Assembly (NCBI GenBank): GCA_024277605.1
Contig: JAJRUU010000009.1
Coordinates: 1-27,109, forward strand
Source: a bacterium
GTDB lineage: Bacteria > SZUA-182 > SZUA-191 > JAJRXT01
DNA: 27,109 nt
Direction: 5' to 3'
Positions 7,974-16,634 of the stretch are shown in pieces. A program made the position numbers and the translations under genes. The notes beneath the pieces were generated by a model. The model had not been told where the DNA came from. It searched no databases and was given only the letters and a program-made list of their open reading frames with translations. Position 1 is the stretch's first letter. Every line of letters starts with the position of its first letter.

Positions 7974-9647
7974 TTACATCTGCTCCGGAGCGCTGATACC
8001 TAAAAGATCAAGCACTATTTTAAGGACAATCTTAATCGAGTCTACCAACACCAGGCGGGCAGCCGTTTCTTGCTCTTGTTCGGTAATTACCCGCTGGCGG
8101 TGATAATATTTATGGAAGCGGCTGGCTAATTCAAGCACATAAAAGGTCAATCGGTGGGGTTCTAAAGCCAGGACGCTGCCTCTAAGTAAGGCTGGAAATT
8201 CCACCAGTTTTTTAATCAGCTCTATTTCATCGGTATGTTTCAGTAGTTTTAAATCTACGTCGCGGGCTGTCGGCAAAGCGATTCCGTCCTGTTGTGCCTG
8301 GCGGATAACACTGCAAATACGGGCGTAAGCATACTGTACATAAAAAACCGGGTTTTCGGCGGATTGTTTCTTGGCCAGCTCCAAATCTAATTCCAACTGG
8401 CTGTCGCAACGCCGGGTCAAGAAAAAGAAACGGGCGGCATCAACCCCTACCTCATCTAATACTTCTATTAAGGTAATAAATTCGCCTTGCCGGGTTGACA
8501 TGGCTACCGGCACTCCCTCCCGTACCAGGCTCACCAGCTGTACCAGCAAGACATTCAACGATTGGGGATCCTGTCCCAAGGCAGATACGGCAGCCTTTAA
8601 GCGGTCTACGTAACCATGGTGGTCGGCTCCCCAGATATCAATTATTTTTTTGAATCCCCGCTGGTATTTATGCTGATGGTAAGCGATATCTGAGGCCAGA
8701 TACGTGGGTTCGCCGTTGGAGCGCTTTACCACCCGATCCTTATCATCTCCCAACGCAGAAGACTTAAGCCACAAGGCCCCCTCCCGTTTTTCAATATGCC
8801 CCGCATGCTCAAGGAATTCTAAATTCTGCTCCACCAGTTTTTGTTGGTAGAGGCTCTGCTCGCTGAACCACTGGTCAAAGCGCACTCCAAAACGCTTAAG
8901 ATCAGCTTTTATGCCGCCCAGTATCTGGTTTTTAGCAAATTGGGTGCACTGGACTATCGCCTCAGCCTCCGGTTTATCCAGCAGGCTATTCCCGGCTGTG
9001 TCTACAAGCTGCCGAGCTATGTCTTTAATATATTCTCCCTGGTAACCATTTTCAGGGAAAGATACCGGATGATCCAGTAGCTGCCGGTAACGAGCCAGCG
9101 TCGAGCGCCCCAGCATACTCATTTGATTGCCGGCATCATTGATGTAGTATTCGCGTTGTACATCATAACCGGCCTTCTGCAGGATATTAGCCAGCACGTC
9201 CCCAACCACCGCCCCGCGGCCATGCCCAATATGCAGCGGACCGGTGGGATTAGCGCTCACAAATTCTACCTGCACCTGCTCCCCACGGCCCATATCCAGG
9301 GTGCCGTATTGGGCCTTTTGTGCCTCAATCGTAAGCAGAGTTTGATACCACCACCCCTGATGCACGTAAAAGTTGATAAAACCTGGTCCCGCCAGTTCAA
9401 CTTTATCTATCAATCCATCATCCAAGTGCAGATTATCTACGATAGCCTGAGCAATCTGACGGGGAGGCTGTTTTGCCTGGGAGGCCAATACCAGCGCAAT
9501 ATTGGTTGACAGGTCGCCGGGAGACTTAAGCTTACTGTCAGTCGGGGGTTGAACTACTATTTTTTGGGGTGTTTTTACCCGAAAAAGCCCCATCTGTTGA
9601 CAATTGTCAATCGCCTCAGCCAATGCTGTAGCTAAAACCTGTTCCAT
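7974..9647 (-). CDS. argS: Arginyl-tRNA synthetase
   Basis: Class I synthetase that charges tRNA-Arg in the cytoplasm. The 557 residues fit the bacterial ArgS length. Domains in order: the N-terminal Add1 domain (about 1-95, ending GPGFINFYV), the catalytic domain with VEFVSANPTGPLHIGHGRGA (HIGH at 139-142), the VPVAMSTRQGEFITL segment standing in for KMSKS, and a C-terminal DALR anticodon-binding domain that ends with the typical LLGISAPEQM. Upstream on the minus strand lie about 300 bases without a gene. It is followed at 35 bases by the SPOR gene. Confidence 0.97.
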   Translation of the reverse strand: MEQVLATALAEAIDNCQQMGLFRVKTPQKIVVQPPTDSKLKSPGDLSTNIALVLASQAKQPPRQIAQAIVDNLHLDDGLIDKVELAGPGFINFYVHQGWWYQTLLTIEAQKAQYGTLDMGRGEQVQVEFVSANPTGPLHIGHGRGAVVGDVLANILQKAGYDVQREYYINDAGNQMSMLGRSTLARYRQLLDHPVSFPENGYQGEYIKDIARQLVDTAGNSLLDKPEAEAIVQCTQFAKNQILGGIKADLKRFGVRFDQWFSEQSLYQQKLVEQNLEFLEHAGHIEKREGALWLKSSALGDDKDRVVKRSNGEPTYLASDIAYHQHKYQRGFKKIIDIWGADHHGYVDRLKAAVSALGQDPQSLNVLLVQLVSLVREGVPVAMSTRQGEFITLIEVLDEVGVDAARFFFLTRRCDSQLELDLELAKKQSAENPVFYVQYAYARICSVIRQAQQDGIALPTARDVDLKLLKHTDEIELIKKLVEFPALLRGSVLALEPHRLTFYVLELASRFHKYYHRQRVITEQEQETAARLVLVDSIKIVLKIVLDLLGISAPEQM

Positions 9648-9953
9648 GTTTCTCTACTTTACGTTAAAGATGTCAAATAGTTCAAATAAAGCAAGCCGCT
9701 GTTCGAAATGCGAACACCACTGCCTTCCAAAGCAGGCACATTATAAGGTAATTGGCCGCGTAATGCAACTATCTTGGGCATACAGATTCAATACAGTGGT
9801 GGCACATTATTTGCTAGTAACAATACTAGTTACTGGTTAGTCATTTTGTTTGTTAATTAGTTAATAAATAGATTTTATTATTGACATTCGGCTACGTAGA
9901 TGATAGAGATTTTGATGGAGAAGGCTTCTCCTTCGAATTAAGGGGCAAGAAAA
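9648..9953. other. Divergent intergenic region with small palindromes and a possible promoter
   Basis: This gap separates argS (-) from the GspC-like gene (+). It holds two short hairpins, GTTCG-AAATG-CGAAC (9700-9714 region) and TGCCT...AGGCA just after it, plus an inverted repeat AGTAAC/GTTACT (9816-9821 and 9829-9834) that could be an operator. A -35 box TTGACA at 9881-9886 is followed after 17 bases by TAGAGA, a weak -10. No reading frame here looks real. Confidence 0.35.
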
Positions 9954-10934
9954 ATGAGAACAGGGCGCTGGGGGGTTGTTGGTCTGCTTGTAACAGGCGT
10001 TATTTTCTCTTTCTTCTTATACCGCACTGCCCATAAACCACCTATTATGGATCCCGCTAATCACAAAACCGCCCCCAGACTTCCTCAAAGCGTCACAGCT
10101 AAAGCGCCGGCAAAAATGGTTGTTCCGCCGCCAAATTCTAAAACAGCACTTCCGGCAGCAAGCAAGCCTGAACCCAGCATTACCGCAGAATCTTTATCCC
10201 ATATAGCTCATGACCCAACAAAAGACAGCAGCCCTCTCGAAGCGCCGATCCAAAGGGTTTTCTTTGGCTATGTGAAACTGGTGGGGGTTATCACTTCCAC
10301 ATATAACCCCATGAAAAGCAAAGCAATAATTGAAAACAGACTGAGTTCCCAACAAAAGATATATGCCTTGGGTTCGGTTATTCCTTATGGGGCAAAAATA
10401 AAAAATATCGGGGAACACGGCATAATTTTAGAAAAAGAGGGTCTGGAAAAAGAGCTTTCGATTGCTGATGAATTGGGTGATCTGGCAGATATAACGGTTT
10501 TAAAATCTATAGGGTATAAAAAAATAGCTGAACGGGAATGGCTGATCACCCCGAACAGCTTAATAAAAGACACTGATTCCCTGTTTCAACTGGTCAGTGA
10601 AATCAGCCTGAGACCCAACTTTAGTTCCAGCGGCATTCAGGGGCTGAAACTAAATGAGCTAAAAGGTGATGGGGTAATACAGGAATTGGGACTTGAGGCC
10701 GGGGATATGATTAGCAGCGTTAACGGTAAGGCTTTAAATATAAACAGTATAGCCGGAGCTTACGATATATACCAGCAAATCAGAAATGCACCGAGTATAA
10801 AGTTGGGCCTGTCCCGCCAACAGCAGGCAGTGAACCTGACTTATCACATAATCTCTGATGGCCCGCCCAAGTACAACCTTAAGGATGTCATCAGCTCAAA
10901 CAGTGTTGCTAAAATGTTTTTGAATAAATTATGA
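9954..10934 (+). CDS. GspC-like type II secretion protein (HR domain + PDZ)
   Basis: 326 residues: a transmembrane segment at about 7-23, a Pro/Ala-rich periplasmic linker (28-100), a homology-region (HR) domain (about 102-172, YVKLVGVITS ... AIIENRLSSQQKIYALGSVI), and a C-terminal PDZ domain (about 225-300, GLKLNELKGDGVIQELGLEA then GDMISSVNGKAL). This is the layout of GspC, the inner-membrane T2SS subunit whose HR domain contacts the GspD secretin and whose PDZ domain affects substrate recognition. No other T2SS gene is in the window. It lies 43 bases before the giant protease gene on the same strand, so it may be a dedicated export partner for that protein. The family call is confident; the pairing is inference. 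Confidence 0.8.
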   Translation: MRTGRWGVVGLLVTGVIFSFFLYRTAHKPPIMDPANHKTAPRLPQSVTAKAPAKMVVPPPNSKTALPAASKPEPSITAESLSHIAHDPTKDSSPLEAPIQRVFFGYVKLVGVITSTYNPMKSKAIIENRLSSQQKIYALGSVIPYGAKIKNIGEHGIILEKEGLEKELSIADELGDLADITVLKSIGYKKIAEREWLITPNSLIKDTDSLFQLVSEISLRPNFSSSGIQGLKLNELKGDGVIQELGLEAGDMISSVNGKALNINSIAGAYDIYQQIRNAPSIKLGLSRQQQAVNLTYHIISDGPPKYNLKDVISSNSVAKMFLNKL

Positions 10935-10977
10935 CAAATAACAAAAACCACTCTATACGGCCACAAAGGAGATAATA

Positions 10978-13900
10978 ATGGCAAGATATAAGCTGTTTAA
11001 ACTGTCTTTAGGAATTAGCTTGCTGGCTCTTTTATGTTTTAGCTGGCAAGAGGCTATGGCAGTACCCGCCGCTCCCAACAGCTTCACCCTGACCCAACCC
11101 AACGGAAAAACCTTCAAAGCCAGGCAAAAGGGAGATGAGTGGAACCACTGGACTGTAACCCCGGATGGTTATACTGTTTTAATGGATGCGGCCTCCAGCT
11201 ACTGGTTCTATGCCCAAAAGAATCCGGCGGGAAAGCTGAGCAAGTCCAACCTTAAAGTAGGGATAGATTCACCCACAGGAATTAGTAAGGGGCTGAAACC
11301 CTTGCTGAAGCCTGTACCAAGAAGGCCGCTCCCACTCAGGAGTCCGGATAAGTCGGGCGCCCCGGTTTTTATTCCGCCAAAAGGAGCTATCGGTGACCAG
11401 CCGGTGCTGGTAATTATGGTTGGGTTCGCTGATAGAAACTTTGTTATTACTAACCAGGCGGATTGGAATGCCAGCTTGTTTGGGAGTTCCTCCAGCGTAG
11501 CCGATTACTATGATGAGGTATCTTATGGAAAGCTACAGCTTGTCCCGGCTGCGGAGACTTTTAATGTGGCCAATGACGGAGTAGTAGCGGTAACCCTGGG
11601 TTACAATCACTCGGAGAAGAGTTCTCAGGAGATTACCTATGATGCCCTGGTGGCGGCCGATGCATATGTAGACTTCAAGGATCCATTTGACAGAGACTTC
11701 TCGGGTTACATTTCCACCGATGAGCTGCATATAGTAATAGTGGTTGCCGGATATGAAGGCTCATCCGGGCCATGCCTTCCCAGTGTATGGGGCCACCATT
11801 CGGATTTGTTAAATTCTGCCCCCACATTAGATGGCGTAGAGGTAGGGGCTGACGATACAAGTAGCGGCAGACACTATGGCGGTTATGTGCAAATAGGAGA
11901 GTTGCAGGGTGGATGTACCGCCCCTTATATGTCTACTATCGGGGTCATGGCACACGAGCTGGGGCATGACCTCTGGCTGCCGGACGAGTACGATGTAGAT
12001 GGCTCATCCGAGGGGATTGGTGAGTGGGGTATAATGGGCAGCGGTTCGTGGAACGAGATCATCCTGCCGGGAGATTCACCCGCCCATCCCTCACCCTGGG
12101 ACAAGTGGTATGAGGGCTGGCTAACCCCGATTAAGATAACTACCTCTCTTTCAGTAAGCATACCTCAAGCTGAAACGAACCAGAACGAGTCAGTTTATCA
12201 GTTGGTTGACAACCCTGGCGATGTGGATTGGTCTTTTAATGGTACCCCGGGCGTGGGCGAGTATTTCCTGGTGGAAAACCGCCAGCAAACCGGTTATGAT
12301 GCGGGATTACCCGGCTGCGGCATCCTGATCTGGCATATTGATGAGACAGTAAGCGCATATAACGATGCCAATGTAAATGAGTTTGGGCGGCGGTTAGTAG
12401 CCGTGGAACAGGCAGATGGGCGATTCGATCTGGAGTTTCTTATCAACCGAGGGGATGCAGAAGACCCTTTCTTAGAGGGCAGCACATTTGATGCAACCAC
12501 CGAACCAAGCAGCAATTTCTATGATGGAGCCGCCAGCGGGGCAAGTGTTTCGATTGACAGTCCCTGCGGGCCAAACATGTCAGCCACCCTGACGCTTTGT
12601 AAGTTAGTGATGTACTATAGGGACGCCGATGTGGATGGCTATGGCGACCCCGGCGAAAATGCGCAGGCTTGTGATGGTTCACCCCCGGGAGGCTTTGTGG
12701 ACAATAAACTGGATTGTAATGATGCTGACCCTCTTGTATACCCTGGGGCAACCGAACTCTGCAACGGAATAGACGATAATTGCGATGGGGAGAAAGACGA
12801 GGGTTTTCTTACCAATAATTATTATCGCGACTGGGATAGTGACGGCTTCGGCGACATTAGGGTTAAGGACAAAGCGTGTGCCCAGCCCCCAGGTTATGTA
12901 GCGGATAGTACCGATTGCGATGATACCAGGGACGATGTTTATCCTGGCGCGCCTGAGGTGTGTGATGGGCTGGACAATGACTGCAATGAGGCTACCCCGG
13001 TTGATGAGAGTTCGCTGTTCAATACCTATTTTTATGATGCGGATCATGACGACTACGGCGATAGCGAAATTTTCACTCAGGCATGCAGCGCACCTGCAAA
13101 CTACGTGAGCGACTCGACCGATTGCAACGATGCCAACCCCTATGCCCACCCCGGAGCAACCGAGTCCTGTGATATGGTAGACAATGACTGTGATGGCCAG
13201 ATTAACGAGGGGTTGGCTAATAACGATAGCGATTATACCGATAATGGCATTTATAGCATTTGGTTCTGCGATGGGATCGACCCGGATGATGACAACGATG
13301 GTATGCCGGATACCTGGGAGATAACCTATGGATTCGATGCATTCGATTCAAGTGATACAACAGGAGACCCGGATGGGGATGGATTTACCAACCTTGACGA
13401 ATATCAGCGGAAATGGCATCCACTTCACAAAACAGCTACTATTTATGCTGATGTCAAGAGTGTTAGCAGCATTGAGAATGGTTCAGAATCTTATCCATAT
13501 CAGACGATAAACAAGGCTATTGATAACGCCTATAGCGGAGACACCATTATTGTAAAGACAGGAACTTATGAAGAGAACATCAATTTGGACGGGAAAACTC
13601 TGGTGCTCATCGGCGAAGGCGGGGGTGAGGGCACAACTATTCTTGGAGATCGGGGGGAGGGGCCGGTGGTTACCTTCGAGAATGGCGAGGGTCCCTATAC
13701 CCAGCTGAATGGATTCAAAATAACAAGCTACTGTAATGCATTCCCATGTCCCAAACCCGCCATGGGCGGTGGAATTGCGTTGTTCAATGGTTCATCCCCC
13801 ATTCTGGCGAACAATCTCATTTTTAACAATGACGCTACCTATGGGGGTGGAATCGGCTGTAATGAATCATCCCCGACCATTATAAACAATACCATTACTA

Positions 13901-16218
13901 ACAATATGGCCACAAACATTGCCGGTGGAATTTATTGTCTTAAACCCACATCTCATCCCAAAGTAATCAACACCGTCCTGTGGGGCAATGGAAAGGAAAT
14001 ACATCTGGCTAATGGCGCAGGAATAGATGTTACCTATTCCGATGTTCAACTTGCGAACGATGTCATATACGCGGGTACCGGCAATATAAACCAAAGCCCT
14101 AAGTTTGGGGACGGTTATCACCTGCAAGCCGGTTCACCTTGTATCGATAAGGGCACACAGGGAACCGACATTGATATAATCATAGAGGACACAATTTTAA
14201 ACACCTACTACACTTACTCCTTCAGCTATGCCAAAGAGATAGATGACCCCATAGGCAGTAATAACCGTCCCGTGGATGGAGATGGCAGCGGTACCGCCGC
14301 ATGTGATATCGGAGCGGATGAGTATAACGAGACTTGTACCGATATAGATGGGGATGGATATGCCATAGAGGGCGATGAATGCGGCGAGATTGATTGCGAC
14401 GATGATGATCCAGGAATCAATCCGGACACGGTTTGGTATAAGGATATCGACGCAGACAGCTATACCGACGAAGTTATAACTACAGTGACACAGTGTAGCC
14501 GGAAACCCGGCTATGTGCTGATTTCGGAATTGATATATTCAAAGCCTGATCTTGGGGATTGTGATGATAGCAATCCTGCCATATATCCGGGAGCCACTGA
14601 AGTCTGTGATGGGGTGGACAATGACTGTGACGGGGTGGCTGACGGGCTTCCTGAGTGTGAGGAGCTTGATACTGACGGTGACGGCATGCCGGATACCTGG
14701 GAGCTGAAATATGGGCTTAACCCTAATGATCCCACCGATGCAGCAGAGTACTCGGATGAGGATTGGTATACTAATCTCGAGGAGTATAATCGGGGTTGGC
14801 ATCCAACCCACGCATCGACTATCATATATGTTGACGCAGATAATACAAGCGGAATTGAAGATGGCACGGGAACTAACCCATTTAATACCATAACCGAAGC
14901 CGTTTCCGCGGGTTACAGTGGAGATATTATTACAGTGGCCCCAGGTACTTACACCGAAAATATTAATTTTAGCGATAAGACACTGGTTGTCACCTCTGAA
15001 GACGAAGGTGGCGATACAATTATTGATGGAGGCGGCGCTGGTGCGGTGGTTACCTTTGAATACGGCGAGGGACCTTATACCGTACTGAATGGATTCACCA
15101 TAAGAAACGGCAGCAGCACCGTGGGTGGAGGAGTTACAGTGCTTAACAACTCCTCACCGCTTATTGTGAACAATATTATTATCAATAACACTGCTTATTT
15201 TGGGGGTGGGATTGCTTGTAATGGATCTTTACCCACTATCATGAACAACACCATTACCAATAATACCGCTATCTTCAGTGGGGGTGGGATTGCTTGTGCC
15301 GATGCCGCTTCACCTACGGTAACCAACACCATCCTGTGGGAAAATGGGAACAATGAGATCTACTCGGATGGCTCATCATCCATAACGGTTACCTATTCTC
15401 TTATTAGCGGTAGTTACCCTGGAGCGGGTAACATTAACTCCAATCCCCTGTTTGTAGATCCATACAATGAGAATTATCACCTGCAAAATGGCTCCATTTG
15501 CATTGATGGGGGAACCGCTAACGATGCCCCGGATAGAGATATAGACGGCAATGTCCGTCCCCTGGACGGAAATGAAAGCGGTACTTCCGAATATGACATC
15601 GGGGCTGATGAGTATAGTGGTAATTGTACTGATGCAGATAATGACACCTATGCCATAGAGGGCGGTGAATGTGGGGCCGTTGATTGTAACGATGCTGATG
15701 CCACTATAAATCCTGGAGCAGATGAGGTATGCAGTGATGGGGCGGATAATAATTGCGACGGGGATATAGATGAAAACTGCGAAGAGCCTGTGGGTAACAC
15801 CGGCGGGCAGGGAGATGCCGACGCTGAAACTGCAAGCGCCCCTGCGTCCAGCAGCGGCGGGGGCGGCAATGGCGGTTGCTTTATCGCTACAGCTGCATTT
15901 GGCACTCCACTGGCGCATCAGGTGATACTGCTCAGCCAGTTCCGCGATCAGTATTTATTAACCAACACCTGGGGCCTAAAATTAGTCGAATGGTATTATA
16001 AAAACAGCCCGCCAATGGCTGATTATATTGCCAAGAGGGACACAGTAAAGGTCTTGGTAAGGATATGCCTGCTGCCTTTATTGTTCCTCGCTCTGTTTAT
16101 GGTTAAATTGGGGCTGCTAAGTAAGTTGGTAGTCGTCGGCAGTCTGCTGAGCTTGCCGATAGCTTATCGAACATTGAGCAGGCGTGCCTCTGGACTTAAG
16201 GGCGCCTTTAAAGATTAG
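10978..16218 (+). CDS. Giant secreted M6-family metalloprotease with MopE motifs, two beta-helix modules and a CFI-box C-terminus
   Basis: 1746 residues. A signal peptide (cleavage after AMA, residue 28) precedes an M6 (immune inhibitor A-like) zinc protease domain with HELGH at 326-330 and Asp336 in HELGHDLWLPDEYD. From about residue 545 come MopE-like metal-binding units (pattern YYRDADxDGYGD ... DCNDADPLVYPGATELCNG-DNDCDG). Then come two successive modules, each with an Asp-rich DGMPDTWE segment, a right-handed beta-helix (pattern SPTIINNTITNN, GGGIACN) and a further MopE unit. A Gly/Ser stretch leads to GGCFIATAAFG (Cys1634), a CFI-box C-terminal sorting region, followed by hydrophobic segments (about 1690-1730) and a basic tail. 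Start ATG has AAAGGAG upstream. Probably cell-surface or secreted, calcium-dependent. Substrate unknown. Confidence 0.9.
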   Translation: MARYKLFKLSLGISLLALLCFSWQEAMAVPAAPNSFTLTQPNGKTFKARQKGDEWNHWTVTPDGYTVLMDAASSYWFYAQKNPAGKLSKSNLKVGIDSPTGISKGLKPLLKPVPRRPLPLRSPDKSGAPVFIPPKGAIGDQPVLVIMVGFADRNFVITNQADWNASLFGSSSSVADYYDEVSYGKLQLVPAAETFNVANDGVVAVTLGYNHSEKSSQEITYDALVAADAYVDFKDPFDRDFSGYISTDELHIVIVVAGYEGSSGPCLPSVWGHHSDLLNSAPTLDGVEVGADDTSSGRHYGGYVQIGELQGGCTAPYMSTIGVMAHELGHDLWLPDEYDVDGSSEGIGEWGIMGSGSWNEIILPGDSPAHPSPWDKWYEGWLTPIKITTSLSVSIPQAETNQNESVYQLVDNPGDVDWSFNGTPGVGEYFLVENRQQTGYDAGLPGCGILIWHIDETVSAYNDANVNEFGRRLVAVEQADGRFDLEFLINRGDAEDPFLEGSTFDATTEPSSNFYDGAASGASVSIDSPCGPNMSATLTLCKLVMYYRDADVDGYGDPGENAQACDGSPPGGFVDNKLDCNDADPLVYPGATELCNGIDDNCDGEKDEGFLTNNYYRDWDSDGFGDIRVKDKACAQPPGYVADSTDCDDTRDDVYPGAPEVCDGLDNDCNEATPVDESSLFNTYFYDADHDDYGDSEIFTQACSAPANYVSDSTDCNDANPYAHPGATESCDMVDNDCDGQINEGLANNDSDYTDNGIYSIWFCDGIDPDDDNDGMPDTWEITYGFDAFDSSDTTGDPDGDGFTNLDEYQRKWHPLHKTATIYADVKSVSSIENGSESYPYQTINKAIDNAYSGDTIIVKTGTYEENINLDGKTLVLIGEGGGEGTTILGDRGEGPVVTFENGEGPYTQLNGFKITSYCNAFPCPKPAMGGGIALFNGSSPILANNLIFNNDATYGGGIGCNESSPTIINNTITNNMATNIAGGIYCLKPTSHPKVINTVLWGNGKEIHLANGAGIDVTYSDVQLANDVIYAGTGNINQSPKFGDGYHLQAGSPCIDKGTQGTDIDIIIEDTILNTYYTYSFSYAKEIDDPIGSNNRPVDGDGSGTAACDIGADEYNETCTDIDGDGYAIEGDECGEIDCDDDDPGINPDTVWYKDIDADSYTDEVITTVTQCSRKPGYVLISELIYSKPDLGDCDDSNPAIYPGATEVCDGVDNDCDGVADGLPECEELDTDGDGMPDTWELKYGLNPNDPTDAAEYSDEDWYTNLEEYNRGWHPTHASTIIYVDADNTSGIEDGTGTNPFNTITEAVSAGYSGDIITVAPGTYTENINFSDKTLVVTSEDEGGDTIIDGGGAGAVVTFEYGEGPYTVLNGFTIRNGSSTVGGGVTVLNNSSPLIVNNIIINNTAYFGGGIACNGSLPTIMNNTITNNTAIFSGGGIACADAASPTVTNTILWENGNNEIYSDGSSSITVTYSLISGSYPGAGNINSNPLFVDPYNENYHLQNGSICIDGGTANDAPDRDIDGNVRPLDGNESGTSEYDIGADEYSGNCTDADNDTYAIEGGECGAVDCNDADATINPGADEVCSDGADNNCDGDIDENCEEPVGNTGGQGDADAETASAPASSSGGGGNGGCFIATAAFGTPLAHQVILLSQFRDQYLLTNTWGLKLVEWYYKNSPPMADYIAKRDTVKVLVRICLLPLLFLALFMVKLGLLSKLVVVGSLLSLPIAYRTLSRRASGLKGAFKD
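13288..15780 (+). repeat. Internal duplication within the protease gene (two beta-helix modules)
   Basis: The segment starting DGMPDTWEITYG (Met776) recurs as DGMPDTWELKYG (Met1237), 461 residues later. The same order then repeats: Asp-rich segment, HPLHKTATIYAD / HPTHASTIIYVD, beta-helix with GTYEENIN / GTYTENIN, EYGEGPYT-LNGF, then CTDxDxDxYAIEGxECGxxDC. Spacing shrinks from 461 to about 430 residues across the module. The two copies are clearly homologous but diverged at both DNA and protein level, so the duplication is old. Confidence 0.8.
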
Positions 16219-16370
16219 AATTTTCGTTCAAGACCAGGGCAGCCACCTGTGGCCATGCGAAAAATTCAACTCCAGGGGTCTGTCGGACTTTGGCCTCAGG
16301 GTAACGCCACCGCATAATAGTTATGTGGCTTCGGAATGCCGGGGCAACAGAACAGCTCACCTGTTATCAA
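16217..16370. other. Hairpin-rich stretch after the protease gene, possible structured RNA
   Basis: Starting at the protease stop codon, several inverted repeats follow one another. An outer stem GAATTTTCG / CGAAAAATTC encloses GCCAC-CT-GTGGC. Next is CCAGGGGTC / GGACTTTGG around TGTC, then CCGCATAA-TAG-TTATGTGG (8 pairs, one G-U), then AACAG / CTGTT. None is followed by a T-run, so they are not ordinary terminators. I recognise no known riboswitch or RNA family. A reading frame runs through it but has no ribosome-binding site. Confidence 0.35.
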
Positions 16371-16384
16371 TTGCTATACGCCTG

Positions 16385-16524
16385 ATACCAAGTTGCAATC
16401 GAACATATACTAAATGGGTAGGGTGGGCTTTAGCCCCCGGGCTTTAGCCCTCCGCTCTTTGGTCGGCCTAAAGGCCGACCTACCCGAGTGAGAAATTAGT
16501 ATCATTTTGAATGCACCTTGGTAT
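16385..16524. repeat. 140-base MITE-like element with terminal inverted repeats and nested hairpins
   Basis: The two ends are imperfect inverted repeats of about 29 bases (16385-16413 and 16496-16524), both beginning ATACCAAG when read inward and sharing the ACTAA inner edge. Between them lie a GGGTAGG/CCTACCC stem, two direct copies of GGGCTTTAGCCC, and the perfect hairpin GGTCGGCCT-AA-AGGCCGACC. It contains no gene. The form is that of a non-autonomous palindromic mobile element. It sits between the protease gene and the beta-helix lipoprotein gene. Confidence 0.8.
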
Positions 16525-16634
16525 AACATCAAAAATAAATAAACACTTTTCTGTCTGTTTCCTGTATAATAATTTCAATCCTTAAAGTTACTTCCGTCAA
16601 AGCCCATTCTCGGATCAGAACATTGCAGGTGTTT

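Noticed and set aside
9695..9740. tRNA-like text (GTTCGAAATGCGAAC hairpin and CTGCCTTCCAAAGCAGG resembling a Gly-TCC anticodon arm)
   Set aside because: The arms are in the wrong order, there is no acceptor stem or D-arm, and the anticodon-like loop has eight bases. Kept only as small hairpins.
13288..15780. The repeated DNA inside the protease gene as a possible CRISPR-like or satellite array
   Set aside because: The repeats are protein modules in one long open frame with diverged DNA; there are no regular spacers.
15376..15918. Long minus-strand frame of 180 codons opposite the protease gene, and similar ones at 12679-13149 and 14511-14891
   Set aside because: They mirror the repetitive Asp/Asn/Gly-rich coding sequence of the plus strand, have low-complexity products and no ribosome-binding sites.
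16184..16447. 87-codon frame through the hairpin-rich and MITE regions
   Set aside because: It starts inside the protease gene in another frame, has no ribosome-binding site, and enters the MITE.
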